From contig NZ_JAXQNP010000002.1 in the NCBI RefSeq assembly GCF_034427435.1, positions 2,170,001 through 2,234,000 of the forward strand: 64,000 nt of DNA. Reading direction: 5' to 3'. Under the pieces are notes generated by a model. It did no database searches. It worked only from the letters and a program-made list of their open reading frames with translations, and was not told the origin of the DNA. The first letter of the stretch is position 1, and each line of letters starts with the position of its first letter. The translations under genes were made by a program, and so were the position numbers. Source of the stretch: Nitrospirillum sp034427435 (GTDB lineage Bacteria > Pseudomonadota > Alphaproteobacteria > Azospirillales > Azospirillaceae). Shown piece by piece: positions 17,706-25,973 of this stretch.

Positions 17706-18122
17706 TTAGTCGAAATCCACGGTGCCGCGCAGCCGCTTCACACCGCTGCGGGTGGCTTTGGCCTCCAGCCGCCGTTTCTGGGAGCCCAGCGTTGGCCGGG
17801 TCGGGCGGCGCGCCGCCTGGCGCACCGTCGCCTCGCGGATCAGTTCGAACAGGCGTTCACGCGCGTCCTCGCGGTTGCGTTCCTGGGTGCGGTGGCGCTG
17901 GGCGGTGATGACGATGACACCGTCCCCCGTCCAGCGGCGGCCGGCCAGGGTCTTCAGCTTGTCCTTCACCCATTGCGGCAGGTTGGGGGAGGCCGCCGCG
18001 TCGAACCGCAGTTGCACGGCGGTTTCCACCTTGTTGACGTTCTGCCCGCCGGGACCGCCGGCGCGCAGGAAACTCTCCTGCAACTCCGTCTCGGCCAACC
18101 GAATCCCCGGCGCGACCAGCAC
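17706..18122 (-). CDS. arfB: Alternative ribosome-rescue factor ArfB (peptidyl-tRNA hydrolase)
   Basis: Releases peptides from ribosomes stalled on truncated mRNA. The catalytic loop GGPGGQNVNKVETAVQLRFD has the GGQ at residues 25-27, and the C-terminus is a basic tail (LGSQKRRLEAKATRSGVKRL) as needed to enter the empty mRNA channel. The frame is open back to a GTG at 18188, which would add 22 unusual residues. I prefer GTG 18122: it has AAGG 8 bases upstream and gives the family's normal 138-residue length. Confidence 0.9.
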   Translation of the reverse strand: MLVAPGIRLAETELQESFLRAGGPGGQNVNKVETAVQLRFDAAASPNLPQWVKDKLKTLAGRRWTGDGVIVITAQRHRTQERNREDARERLFELIREATVRQAARRPTRPTLGSQKRRLEAKATRSGVKRLRGTVDFD

Positions 18123-18256
18123 GGTCGGGCCTTGAAACGGCGGGGGGAGGACGGCGGCAGCATGGAATGGAACCAGGAGTGGGGGCACGGCCCCGATCCT
18201 AGACGGCGCGCTTCCCCTTGTCTAACGGCGGGCCCGAATGGCTGAACCGCCGCCCG

Positions 18257-19018
18257 TCAGGGCGTATCGACGTCCCACATGGCCACGGGCCATTCCTCCG
18301 CCAGGCGGCGGCGGACCGGGGCGGGTGTCGCCAGGGCGCGCAGGGCGTCGAAATCCTTCAGCACGGCGACACCCTCCTCCAGCGCCACGCCGTGCCGGCG
18401 CAGGTCGGCAAAAGTCCAGGCCACATCCTCCGGTGCCGCGGACAGGGCCGTGGCCAAGGTGGCGAGGTCAACCTCCAGACGGCCGCCGGCCCGCCGCTCG
18501 GCATGCTCCCGCAACAGGTGCGCCGCCAGGCGTTGGGGCAGCGAAAGTTCCCGCAGGGCCGTGACCGTCTCCACCAGCACCCGTTCGCGCGCCGCCTGCC
18601 CGGCCATCAGCGACAGCGCCAGGTCGGCGCCCGTCCCCAGACGCGCGCGCAGGGCCGCCACCGGCAATGCCAGAAGACGGGCCTGGGTCACCGCGCGAAC
18701 GCTGACCGGCGCGGGGGCACCCGTCAGCGCTTCCGCCAACAGGAAGGTCGTTTCCGGGCCGTGGCGCTGCCCCACCTCGGCATTGCCCGCCACCAGGGCC
18801 ACCGTGCCGGACAGCAGCACATGGATATCCTCCAAGGGCACGCCCTGCCTGGCGGCCAGGTCGCCGGGCGCGCGATCCTCGACACGGCAGGCGGCCGCCA
18901 GGGCGGAGAGCACGTCCGGCGCCAGGCGGGCGAAAGCCGGCAGCGCCGCCAGCTCCCCGGCGATTCCCAAAGCGGCGCCGCCGATGGCGCGGCCGCCCGT
19001 CGTCATATCCATCGTCAT
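18257..19018 (-). CDS. Crp/Fnr-family-like regulator with cyclic-nucleotide-binding fold
   Basis: 253-residue protein. Residues about 25-130 resemble a cNMP-binding beta-roll (LAALPAFARLAPDVLSALAA, then LLSGTVALV), followed by a long dimerisation helix and a C-terminal winged helix (LPQRLAAHLLREHAERR, then LATALSAAPEDVAWTFADLRRHGV). The phosphate-binding cassette is degenerate and the Fnr-type N-terminal cysteines are absent, so it is neither a clear cAMP receptor nor an oxygen sensor. ATG 19018 is the first of three clustered Met codons. The upstream gap contains the palindrome GCCCTAGGGC at 19073-19082 and a related GCCCTAGGC at 19107, possible operator DNA. Confidence 0.75.
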   Translation of the reverse strand: MTMDMTTGGRAIGGAALGIAGELAALPAFARLAPDVLSALAAACRVEDRAPGDLAARQGVPLEDIHVLLSGTVALVAGNAEVGQRHGPETTFLLAEALTGAPAPVSVRAVTQARLLALPVAALRARLGTGADLALSLMAGQAARERVLVETVTALRELSLPQRLAAHLLREHAERRAGGRLEVDLATLATALSAAPEDVAWTFADLRRHGVALEEGVAVLKDFDALRALATPAPVRRRLAEEWPVAMWDVDTP

Positions 19019-19152
19019 CCAACCCAACCCCATCTTGCCTGCCAACTGCCCCGCAGGCGGGGGCAACCTTATGCCCTAGGGCACACCCTCAATAGTCGAG
19101 CCTTTGCCCTAGGCCTTTTGGATACGCACCGTTCGCAAACGCGGCATTTCCA

Positions 19153-19782
19153 TCAGCCCGGGCGCCGGTAGCGCCGCCGCTCCCGCGCCAGGGCCATGGA
19201 CCGTGCCGCTTGTCGCCAGGCGGCGGACAGCACCGGGACGGCGATGGCCCGCACGCCCCGGGCGACGGCCATGACGGCCCGCCAGGCGGGAAGCGCCTTC
19301 AGACGGTCGATCCAGCCCACGATCCAGCCATGGACCCGGGCGAACCAGCGGATGGTCAACAGCTTGTGCCGGCTGCGCTGGAACAGGCGTTCCACCGTCA
19401 GCAGCTTCACGATCTCGGCCGCCACGATCAGCAGGATGCCCAGGCGGGTCTTGCCCTGGGCGATCAGCAGCGCGCCCAAGGGTTTCACCGGCTCCAGCAC
19501 GATCAACGGCACCAGGAACAGGACCAAAGTGGTGCGCGGCCCCAATCGGTCGACAAACTGCCCCAAGGCCTGAAATGCCGACCAGCGGCCCATGCGGGTG
19601 GCGAAGGGGCGCACCAGGGGCAGGAAGCAGACGTCGACCAGGACATAGGCCAGGGCCGCCAGCACCGCCAAGGGCGTCACCAAACGGCGAATCCACAGGC
19701 GGGTCTGGGAACTGGGCCGCCACCCCAAGGCACGGCGCACACGGCCATGCGGTGTGGGGCCGGGCGACTTCTGATCCGCCAT
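19153..19782 (-). CDS. Conserved hypothetical membrane protein
   Basis: 209 residues. A basic N-terminus is followed by hydrophobic segments near 34-57 (LVTPLAVLAALAYVLVDVCF), 84-109 (LVLFLVPLIVLEPVKPLGAL) and 112-128, then an amphipathic, Arg-rich C-terminal half ending in ARERRRYRRP. I do not recognise a functional family; alphaproteobacteria carry comparable unannotated membrane proteins. It lies between the Crp-like gene and the rpsI terminator and is probably monocistronic. Confidence 0.7.
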   Translation of the reverse strand: MADQKSPGPTPHGRVRRALGWRPSSQTRLWIRRLVTPLAVLAALAYVLVDVCFLPLVRPFATRMGRWSAFQALGQFVDRLGPRTTLVLFLVPLIVLEPVKPLGALLIAQGKTRLGILLIVAAEIVKLLTVERLFQRSRHKLLTIRWFARVHGWIVGWIDRLKALPAWRAVMAVARGVRAIAVPVLSAAWRQAARSMALARERRRYRRPG

Positions 19783-19961
19783 CCTTTTCGTCCTTTCTCT
19801 GGGCCAACGACCAGTTTCCCCCGCCCCGGACCGGGGGCAGAGCTAAGGAACTGGGGTGGGCCCATGACCTTGCGGGGACGGTGACGAGCCCCCGCCCCGC
19901 GCGCAAGGTCCACTTGGTGGCATTTATGTGGACCCTTTTCGCATATACGCGCGGAGGCCAA

Positions 19962-19997
19962 AAAGGAAAAGGCGCCTTCCCGAGGGAAGACGCCTTT
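19962..19997 (-). terminator. Rho-independent terminator of rplM-rpsI
   Basis: Stem AAAGGCG (19968-19974) plus CTTCCC (19976-19981) pairing with GGGAAG (19984-19989) and CGCCTTT (19991-19997). On the minus strand TTTTCCTTTTT follows. It ends 29 bases after the rpsI stop. Confidence 0.88.
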
Positions 19998-20025
19998 CCG
20001 GCAAAACCATCCAAACGGCTGAGGA

Positions 20026-20508
20026 TCAGCGCTTGGAGAACTGGAAGCTACGACGGGCCTTGGCCTTACCGTACTTCTTACGCTCGACCACGCGCGGGTC
20101 GCGGGTCAGCAGGCCGGCGACCTTCAGCGGCGGGCGCAGGGCCGGCTCGAAGTAGGTCAGGGCCTTGGAGATGCCGTGGCGCAGCGCGCCGGCCTGGCCG
20201 GACAGGCCGCCGCCGGACACGGTGCACACCACGTCGTACTGCTCAACGCGGCCGACGATCTGGAACGGCTGGTTGATCATCATGCGCAGCACGGGGCGGG
20301 CGAAGTAGACGGTGATGTCACGGCCGTTGACCGTGACCTGGCCCTTGCCCGGCTTAATCCAGACGCGGGCGACCGCGTCCTTGCGCTTGCCGGTGGCGTA
20401 GGAACGGCCCTGGGCGTCGATCTTCGGCTGAGCCGGCTCGGCGGCCTCGGTCGTCACGACGGCGGCGCCCTGCTTCAGGTCGGCCAGGCTGTTGATGGTC
20501 TGAGCCAT
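20026..20508 (-). CDS. rpsI: 30S ribosomal protein S9
   Basis: 160 residues. The N-terminal 35-residue extension (Ala/Thr-rich) precedes the S9 core YATGKRKDAVARVWIKPGKG. The C-terminal tail ends KARRSFQFSKR, which reaches the decoding centre and contacts P-site tRNA. It follows rplM with a 3-base gap, the universal L13-S9 operon. Confidence 0.98.
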   Translation of the reverse strand: MAQTINSLADLKQGAAVVTTEAAEPAQPKIDAQGRSYATGKRKDAVARVWIKPGKGQVTVNGRDITVYFARPVLRMMINQPFQIVGRVEQYDVVCTVSGGGLSGQAGALRHGISKALTYFEPALRPPLKVAGLLTRDPRVVERKKYGKAKARRSFQFSKR

Positions 20509-20511
20509 GGA

Positions 20512-20973
20512 TTAGGCCCCCTTGTTCTTGGGATTCAGGGCGCCGACGTCCAGCACCTCGGGGTTCTGCGCTTCGTGCGGATGCGTCGGACCCTTGTAAA
20601 CGCGCAGGTTACCCATCTGACGACGGCCCAGCGGACCGCGGGTGATCATGCGCTCGACGGCCTTCTCGATGACCCGCTCCGGGTACTTGCCGTCCAGGAT
20701 CTGGCCCAGGCTGCGCTGCTTGATGCCGCCAGCGTAACCGGTGTGCCAGTAGAAGATCTCATCGCTGCGCTTGTTGCCGGTCAGCTTCACCTTCTCCGCA
20801 TTGATGACGATGACGTTGTCACCGCAATCCATGTGGGGGGTGTAGGTCGGCTTGTGCTTGCCGCGCAGGCGCATGGAAATGATGCTGGCCAGTCGGCCCA
20901 GCACGAGGCCGTCGGCGTCGATGAGAAGCCACTTCTTCTCGATCTCAGACGGCTTGAGAGACAAGGTTTTCAT
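20512..20973 (-). CDS. rplM: 50S ribosomal protein L13
   Basis: 153 residues from ATG 20973 (KTLSLKPSEIEKKWLLIDA, the normal alphaproteobacterial start), with GAGTGAG upstream. The core VLGRLASIISMRLRGKHKP and the L13 signature near GPLGRRQMGNLRVYKGPTHPHEAQ are present. A GTG at 20985 is in frame but unnecessary. The 284-bp region upstream (20974-21257) should hold the operon promoter; I see no definable box in it. Confidence 0.98.
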   Translation of the reverse strand: MKTLSLKPSEIEKKWLLIDADGLVLGRLASIISMRLRGKHKPTYTPHMDCGDNVIVINAEKVKLTGNKRSDEIFYWHTGYAGGIKQRSLGQILDGKYPERVIEKAVERMITRGPLGRRQMGNLRVYKGPTHPHEAQNPEVLDVGALNPKNKGA

Positions 20974-21257
20974 CCGCGCACTCACTCAAAATGAGGTCCG
21001 GGCCAAAATGGGCCCCAGGGCACCGCTCCTGGGACCGGCACCGAAGTGCGCGGTTTTTATGTCGGTGACGGCCGGGTGTCAACGGTAAAAAGATACCGGC
21101 CATCAAATGCTTAGCGATAAGGTATTATGATACCACAGTTGCAAACCCATTGATTTCATTGAGTTTTTTAGCGTGACGATTTCGGTGCCGTTTCCGTTTT
21201 CCCAATGAATCCAGGATATTGCCCGGATGGAGGCGCCGGGCCGTCCATTCCCCTGCC

Positions 21258-21758
21258 TCAGCCCCGCGGAATCGCATAGGTGCCCGTCGCGTGGGCCACG
21301 GGGTCGTCCTCCCCCTCCGAATAGAGGGTGACCTCGCCATAGGCCAGGCTGCGGCCCATGCGGACGATGCGGGCTTGGGCCACCAGCGGCCGAGCCGGCG
21401 GGCGGCGCAGGAAGGTGATGGTCATGTTGCTGGTGACCGCCAGCACGACGTGCCCCGCCATGCTGAGGACCGCGCCATAGAGCGCCACATCGGCCAGGGC
21501 GAACATGGCGGGCCCCGAGACGGTGCCACCGGGGCGCAGGAAATCCTCCGACGCCGGCATGGTCAGGGTGACGGTGCCGTGCCCCATCTCCCGGGTGCGG
21601 ATGCCGGCGCGGTGGGCCTGCGGCAAGCCTGCTTCCAGCAGGCGGTCGAAGTCCGCCGGCGTGAACACCGCGGCCTTGCCCATGGCGGCCAGCGTGTCGG
21701 TTGCCGGCGCGTCCGTTCCTGGCGCATCCGTGTCGGGCGCGTGCCTGTCGTCCGTCAT
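21258..21758 (-). CDS. PaaI-family hotdog thioesterase
   Basis: 166 residues. After a 25-residue Asp/Thr/Ala-rich low-complexity tail, the hotdog fold shows the PaaI/YdiI motif FLRPGGTVSGPAMFALADVA, then AVTSNMTITFLRRPPARPLVAQARIVRMG. Likely hydrolyses acyl-CoA or aryl-CoA thioesters in the cytoplasm; the substrate is unknown. It is divergent from the CoA-binding protein gene at 21845, which fits a CoA-related setting but does not prove one. Confidence 0.87.
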   Translation of the reverse strand: MTDDRHAPDTDAPGTDAPATDTLAAMGKAAVFTPADFDRLLEAGLPQAHRAGIRTREMGHGTVTLTMPASEDFLRPGGTVSGPAMFALADVALYGAVLSMAGHVVLAVTSNMTITFLRRPPARPLVAQARIVRMGRSLAYGEVTLYSEGEDDPVAHATGTYAIPRG

Positions 21759-21844
21759 TTCAAATTCCCTCCCCGTATCCCATTTATGGTTTTCGCCCTG
21801 CCCGGCGCCGGGCCCATCGCCCCACCCCTAAGGATCCAGGAACC

Positions 21845-22288
21845 ATGAGCGAGACGATCACCGATGACACGCTGCGCGACGTCTTCCTGAAGACCAGGAC
21901 CGTGGCCATCGTCGGCATATCCCCCGATCCGGCCAAGCCGTCACACTATGTCCCGGCCTTCATGCAGCGTGACTACGGCTACAAGATCATCCCGGTGCAC
22001 CCGGCGCACGTCGGCACCACCATCCTGGGCGAACCGGTGGTGGCCAGCCTGGCCGACCTGCCCGATGGCGTCGACTTCGTCGAAATCTTCCGCGCCGCGC
22101 CGGCCATCGCCCCGTTCGTGGTGGAGGCCGCCCAGCGCGGTATTCCCTTCATCTGGATGCCGTTGGGCGTCTGCCATGAAGACTCGGCCGCCCAGGCGCG
22201 GGCGCTGGGGTCCACGGTCATCATGGACCGCTGCCCCAAGATCGACCTGCCCCGCTTGTTCCCTAATGGCATGCCCGCCCGGCCCTAA
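21845..22288 (+). CDS. CoA-binding protein (YccU family)
   Basis: 147-residue Rossmann-fold protein of the CoA_binding_2 type. The motifs are TVAIVGISPDPAKPSHYVPAFM near the N-terminus, YKIIPVHPAHVGTTILGEP, and a C-terminal IWMPLGVCHEDSAAQARALG followed by VIMDRCPKI. Homologues bind CoA through the first domain of succinyl-CoA synthetase alpha-like folds; the cellular role is not established. Confidence 0.9.
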   Translation: MSETITDDTLRDVFLKTRTVAIVGISPDPAKPSHYVPAFMQRDYGYKIIPVHPAHVGTTILGEPVVASLADLPDGVDFVEIFRAAPAIAPFVVEAAQRGIPFIWMPLGVCHEDSAAQARALGSTVIMDRCPKIDLPRLFPNGMPARP

Positions 22289-22305
22289 TCCCACCTGGGC
22301 CTGGA

Positions 22306-22638
22306 TCAGTCGACCGGCGGTGGTGGCGCGGCGGTGGTGGCGATCCATTCCAGGAAGCCCGGGTTGCCCGACACCACCGGCAGGGCCACGATGCAGGGCG
22401 TGTCGTAGCTGTGCAGTTCCTTGACCCGCTTGGTCAGGGCTTCGAACCGGTCGGCGCGGGTCTTGGCGATGAAGGCGACCTCCGCCGCCGTCTCGACCCC
22501 GTCCTTCCAGCGATAGATGGATTCGGTCGCCCCCAGGATGTTGACGCAGGCGGCCAGCCGCTCCTCCACCAACGCCCGTCCGATGGTCTGCGCCTCCTCT
22601 GTCGAGGCCGCCGTCATATAGACCAGGAACGCCGCCAT
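22306..22638 (-). CDS. cutA: Divalent-cation tolerance protein CutA
   Basis: 110-residue trimeric ferredoxin-like protein. The family pattern is complete: LVYMTAASTEEAQTIGRALVEERLAACVNIL, then ESIYRWKDGVETAAEVAFIAKT and HSYDTPCIVALPV. The role in metal tolerance is by family and poorly defined. The open frame runs far upstream, but ATG 22638 follows GAGAGG at good spacing. Convergent with the CoA-binding protein gene (17-base gap). Confidence 0.93.
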   Translation of the reverse strand: MAAFLVYMTAASTEEAQTIGRALVEERLAACVNILGATESIYRWKDGVETAAEVAFIAKTRADRFEALTKRVKELHSYDTPCIVALPVVSGNPGFLEWIATTAAPPPPVD

Positions 22639-22831
22639 CACGCACCTCTCGCCTTGAAAATAATGTCCACCTAGGACGCGCCTGCCCCTGGACGCGTGGG
22701 GCGGTTTGACGTCCGGCACTGCCAGCGTAAGATACAAGAGTGCCCGGCGCCACCGTGCAGTGGATGCAGTCGGGGCACACTCTGGGCGTGGCGCCGCAGT
22801 GTGGCACGGGCGGCGATGACGGGGGCAAGTC

Positions 22832-23188
22832 ATGGCGCAGGGCAAGGAAGCAGTTCCCGAGACGGCCACGGCGGCATCCCCGGCCACCGTGCCTCCCACC
22901 CCCGCGCTGCCCACCCCTGTGCAAAAGCGCTGGCTGCGGCGCGGCCTGGACCAGGCTGGCGGCAAGCTGCCCCTGTTCTGGCCGGACGGCAGCAAAGTCA
23001 CCCCCGCCACGGTCAAGGCCTGCCTGGACGCCGGCTGGGCCACCCCCTGGTTCAGCAATCCCCTGAAACCCGATTGGCTGGTCTGCCGCCTTACGGAGGC
23101 CGGCCGGGCGGTATGCGGCAGGTCGGCGCCCCGGCAAAAAGCGAAAGGGCAAAGGACAGAGGGGAAAAAGGCGGAGGGGCTGACATAG
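22832..23188 (+). CDS. Conserved hypothetical protein
   Basis: 118 residues. A Pro/Ala-rich N-terminus (1-30) leads to a compact conserved block, RRGLDQAGGKLPLFWPDGSK, followed by TVKACLDAGWATPWFSNPLKPDWLVCRLTEAGR, which reads like a small winged-helix or zinc-free domain found in uncharacterised alphaproteobacterial proteins. The C-terminus is a Lys-rich tail. No function can be assigned. It is divergent from cutA across 193 bases. Confidence 0.7.
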   Translation: MAQGKEAVPETATAASPATVPPTPALPTPVQKRWLRRGLDQAGGKLPLFWPDGSKVTPATVKACLDAGWATPWFSNPLKPDWLVCRLTEAGRAVCGRSAPRQKAKGQRTEGKKAEGLT

Positions 23189-23201
23189 CCCGGAAATGGA
23201 A

Positions 23202-23234
23202 ACGGCGCCTGGTCCATTACCGGACCGGCGCCGT
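23202..23234 (-). terminator. Terminator downstream of tRNA-Pro
   Basis: Two-part stem: ACGGCGCC (23202-23209) with GGCGCCGT (23227-23234), and inside it GGTCC (23211-23215) with GGACC (23222-23226). On the minus strand the tail is TTCCATTTCC. It lies 16 bases from the tRNA 3' end. Confidence 0.7.
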
Positions 23235-23250
23235 CTTCATAATCGAGAGA

Positions 23251-23327
23251 TGGTCGGAGCGACAGGATTCGAACCTGCGACCCCCAGACCCCCAGTCTGA
23301 TGCGCTACCAGGCTGCGCTACGCTCCG
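23251..23327 (-). tRNA. tRNA-Pro (anticodon GGG)
   Basis: 77 nt with CCA encoded. The acceptor stem is CGGAGCG/CGCTCCG. The D arm contains AGCCTGGTA, and the anticodon stem TCAGA/TCTGG encloses loop CTGGGGG (anticodon GGG). The T arm is GCAGG-TTCGAAT-CCTGT. It closely matches the E. coli GGG-reading tRNA-Pro in layout. The 292 bases up to the MerR gene hold an AT-rich stretch (about 23417-23470) and nothing else I recognise. Confidence 0.97.
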
Positions 23328-23619
23328 ACCTCTCGAGTGAACCGCAGCGTGGGCTGCTGTTCGGGCGCGGACTATATCCACGAGGTCCCCCCAATGCAAC
23401 GCTGTTGGAGGCTCCAACGTCAAAAAAATGAATTTTTCTATATATCCCTTATTTTACAAATGGTTATGCAGGTGCGACACGCTCGGGAAAGCGGGCTGGA
23501 CCACCAAAAGACGCTCTCATCGCCTGGTCGATCGTCTTTTCCGGGTTGGGGTGAGGCCCCGCATCGCCGCCTTCCCCACGTGACCAGGACGGTACGGCGG
23601 AACCGATGGAGCAAGGAGC

Positions 23620-24408
23620 TTAGAGGACCCGCCGCAGCAGGTCGCGAATCTCTTCCAGGTCGCTCAGCACCTGACCCAGCGCTTCACGCTTGGCTGACGG
23701 CAGGCCCTTTTCACTGGCAACGCGCCGGTGATCCTGGGCACGGTGCTCGGGAGCGCGGGGCGCCACGGGCTCCGGTTCCGGTGGGGTACGCGCCCATTCC
23801 GGATCGGCCTCGGGATCGTGGTCGAACAGGCCGATGATGCGCAGCTTTTCTTCAGGCTGGGTCCGGGTCACCTGTGTCTGAACAGGCGGGGGAACGGGCG
23901 GCGGGGTTGGCGCCTCCGTCCAGCCGTCGTCGCCAGGCTCCATGCCGTCATCCACCTCGGCCTCGGGGCCAGGGGCGGAGGGCGGGCGTCGACCAGGGGT
24001 ACGCAGCAGGCGCTGCACACCCTTGATGGTGTACCCTTCCTTATAAAGCAGCACCTGGATTCGGCGCAGCATCTCCACATCGTCGGGACGGTAATAGCGA
24101 CGGCCGCCGCCGCGCTTCAGTGGACGGATGTGGGGGAATTTCGTTTCCCAGAATCGCAGCACGTGCTGCGGGACATCCAATTCCGCCGACACCTCGCTGA
24201 TGGTGCGGAAAGCGGTGGGGGACTTGGCACCGCCGCGGCCACCACGCTCGGACACGCCCCCCGCTGTCACCTCGCTGTCCGCTTCCCCTTCCGGCACATC
24301 CGCAGCGCCCGCCCCATCCGCAGGATGGGTGTCGGTCAAAGCGACGGCGTCGCCAGTCTCGGGACCGTCAGCGGGCACCGTGGGCTCAGGTGCGGGCGTG
24401 CCGGACAT
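23620..24408 (-). CDS. MerR-family transcriptional regulator
   Basis: 262 residues. The MerR HTH lies at about 68-135 (FRTISEVSAELDVPQHVLRF then WETKFPHIRPLKRGGGRRYY and YTIKGVQRLL). It is flanked by a 65-residue acidic low-complexity N-terminus and a Pro/Glu-rich C-terminal half, so it is not a standard metal-sensing MerR (no conserved metal cysteines). This longer form is typically found right after ihfA in alphaproteobacteria. ATG 24408 begins 3 bases after the ihfA stop, so the pair is surely co-transcribed. Its targets are unknown. Confidence 0.88.
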   Translation of the reverse strand: MSGTPAPEPTVPADGPETGDAVALTDTHPADGAGAADVPEGEADSEVTAGGVSERGGRGGAKSPTAFRTISEVSAELDVPQHVLRFWETKFPHIRPLKRGGGRRYYRPDDVEMLRRIQVLLYKEGYTIKGVQRLLRTPGRRPPSAPGPEAEVDDGMEPGDDGWTEAPTPPPVPPPVQTQVTRTQPEEKLRIIGLFDHDPEADPEWARTPPEPEPVAPRAPEHRAQDHRRVASEKGLPSAKREALGQVLSDLEEIRDLLRRVL

Positions 24409-24411
24409 GGC

Positions 24412-24723
24412 TTACTGTCCGCTGGCCGACAGGACTTCGTTGATGCGATTCTTCAGCACATGGCTGGCCCGGAACACCAGGACGCGGCGGGGCAGAATTG
24501 GCACTTCCTCACCCGTCTTGGGGTTGCGGCCGATACGCTCTCCCTTGGAGCGGACGGAGAAGCTGCCAAAGGAAGAAATCTTGACCATTTCCCCCCGCCC
24601 CAAGGCGGCGGCGACCTCATCCAACACGCGTTCCACCAAATCGGCGGACTCATTCCGCGACAGCCCCACCTCCTGGTAGACGGCCTCGCTCAAATGAGCG
24701 CGCGTGACGGTGTGATCTCCCAT
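24412..24723 (-). CDS. ihfA: Integration host factor subunit alpha
   Basis: 103-residue DNA-bending HU/IHF protein. Key segments are VTRAHLSEAVYQEVGLSRNE, VKISSFGSFSVRSKGERIGR and NPKTGEEVPILPRRVLVFRA; the Pro in the beta-arm that intercalates DNA is present in NPKTGEE. ATG 24723 is preceded by GGGAGGG. Followed by the MerR-family gene. Confidence 0.95.
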   Translation of the reverse strand: MGDHTVTRAHLSEAVYQEVGLSRNESADLVERVLDEVAAALGRGEMVKISSFGSFSVRSKGERIGRNPKTGEEVPILPRRVLVFRASHVLKNRINEVLSASGQ

Positions 24724-24921
24724 GGGTGCCCTCCCTTGACCAGTGGCCCCTTTGCCAACTGCGGGAACGGTAATGCCAGCGGGTAAAATCGTCAATTCCA
24801 AAGGTTTGCCAAAGTCTTGTCAGATTTGGCTAGACCATCCGTCAAGGTGACGCCGGTATTGCGAAGCACCCAAAAATGGTGCGGTGCGACAGCCACCACG
24901 CCATCGCCTCAAATAATGAAG

Positions 24922-24941
24922 GGGCCCCTGTCCAGAGGCCC
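24922..24941 (-). terminator. Probable terminator after fabH
   Basis: 8-bp stem GGGCCCCT / AGAGGCCC (one G-T type mismatch) with loop GTCC; the minus-strand tail is CTTCATTATTTG, only moderately T-rich. It lies 28 bases after the fabH stop. Its presence suggests ihfA has its own promoter in the remaining 180 bases. Confidence 0.5.
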
Positions 24942-24969
24942 ATTCGCATACCAACACAGGTCGATTGAC

Positions 24970-25944
24970 TTAGAAGCGCACCAGGGCGGCGCCCCAGGTG
25001 AAGCCGCCACCCATGGCCTCCAGCAAGACCAGTTCGCCCTGCTTGATGCGGCCATCGGTCACGGCCTCGCACAGCGCGAGGGGGATGGAGGCGGCGGAGG
25101 TGTTGCCGTGGTGGTCCACGGTCAGCACCACCTGGTTGGCGTCCATCTTCAGCTTGCGGGCGGTGGTTTCGATGATGCGGCGGTTGGCCTGGTGGGGAAC
25201 CAGCCAGTCCAGGTCCGCGGGCGCCAGGCCGTTGGCGTCCAGCGCCTCCCCCACCACCTCGGCCAAATTGGCCACGGCGTGCTTGAACACCTCCTGCCCC
25301 GCCATGCGGACATGGCCCACGGTCTGGGTGGAGGACGGGCCGCCGTCGACATACAGCAGGTCGTGGTGGCGGCCGTCGGAATGCAGGTGGGTGGACAGGA
25401 TGCCGCGATCCTGCGACGTGCCCTCGCCCTCCTGGGCGCGCAGCACGACGGCGCCGGCGCCGTCGCCGAACAGCACGCAGGTGCCGCGGTCGGTCCAGTC
25501 AAGGATGCGGGAGAAGGTTTCGGCGCCGATGACCAGCACGGTCCGCGCCTGGCCAGCCCGGATGAAGTTGTCCGCCACCGACAGGGCGTAGATGAAGCCG
25601 GAGCAGACGGCCTGCACGTCGAAGGCGGCGCCGCGGGTCATGCCCAAGGCTGCCTGCACCTTGGCGGCGGTGGCGGGGAAAGTCTGGTCGGGCGTCGCCG
25701 TGGCCAGCACGATCAGGTCAAGGTCGTCGACCGGGACGTTGCCGTGGGCCAGCGCCGCCTTGGCGGCGGCCAGCGCCAGGTCGGAGGTCTTCTCTCCCTC
25801 CGCCGCGATATGGCGGCTGCGGATGCCCGTGCGCTGGGTGATCCACTCGTCCGAGGTGTCGACCATCTTCGCCAGATCGTCGTTGGTCAGGACGCGGGCC
25901 GGCAAGTAAGAGCCGCAGCCCACGATGACGGAGCGCATTACCAT
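24970..25944 (-). CDS. fabH: Beta-ketoacyl-ACP synthase III
   Basis: Starts fatty-acid elongation by condensing acetyl-CoA with malonyl-ACP. The 324-residue thiolase-fold enzyme has the full catalytic triad: C114 in AVCSGF, His in VPHQANRRI (near 250) and Asn in DHHGNTSAAS (near 280). The start is either ATG 25944 or ATG 25938 (MRSVIVG), two codons apart. It lies 29 bases downstream of plsX in the conserved rpmF-plsX-fabH series. Confidence 0.97.
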   Translation of the reverse strand: MVMRSVIVGCGSYLPARVLTNDDLAKMVDTSDEWITQRTGIRSRHIAAEGEKTSDLALAAAKAALAHGNVPVDDLDLIVLATATPDQTFPATAAKVQAALGMTRGAAFDVQAVCSGFIYALSVADNFIRAGQARTVLVIGAETFSRILDWTDRGTCVLFGDGAGAVVLRAQEGEGTSQDRGILSTHLHSDGRHHDLLYVDGGPSSTQTVGHVRMAGQEVFKHAVANLAEVVGEALDANGLAPADLDWLVPHQANRRIIETTARKLKMDANQVVLTVDHHGNTSAASIPLALCEAVTDGRIKQGELVLLEAMGGGFTWGAALVRF

Positions 25945-25973
25945 GGGTCAACCAGCCGTGAGGGAATGGACCG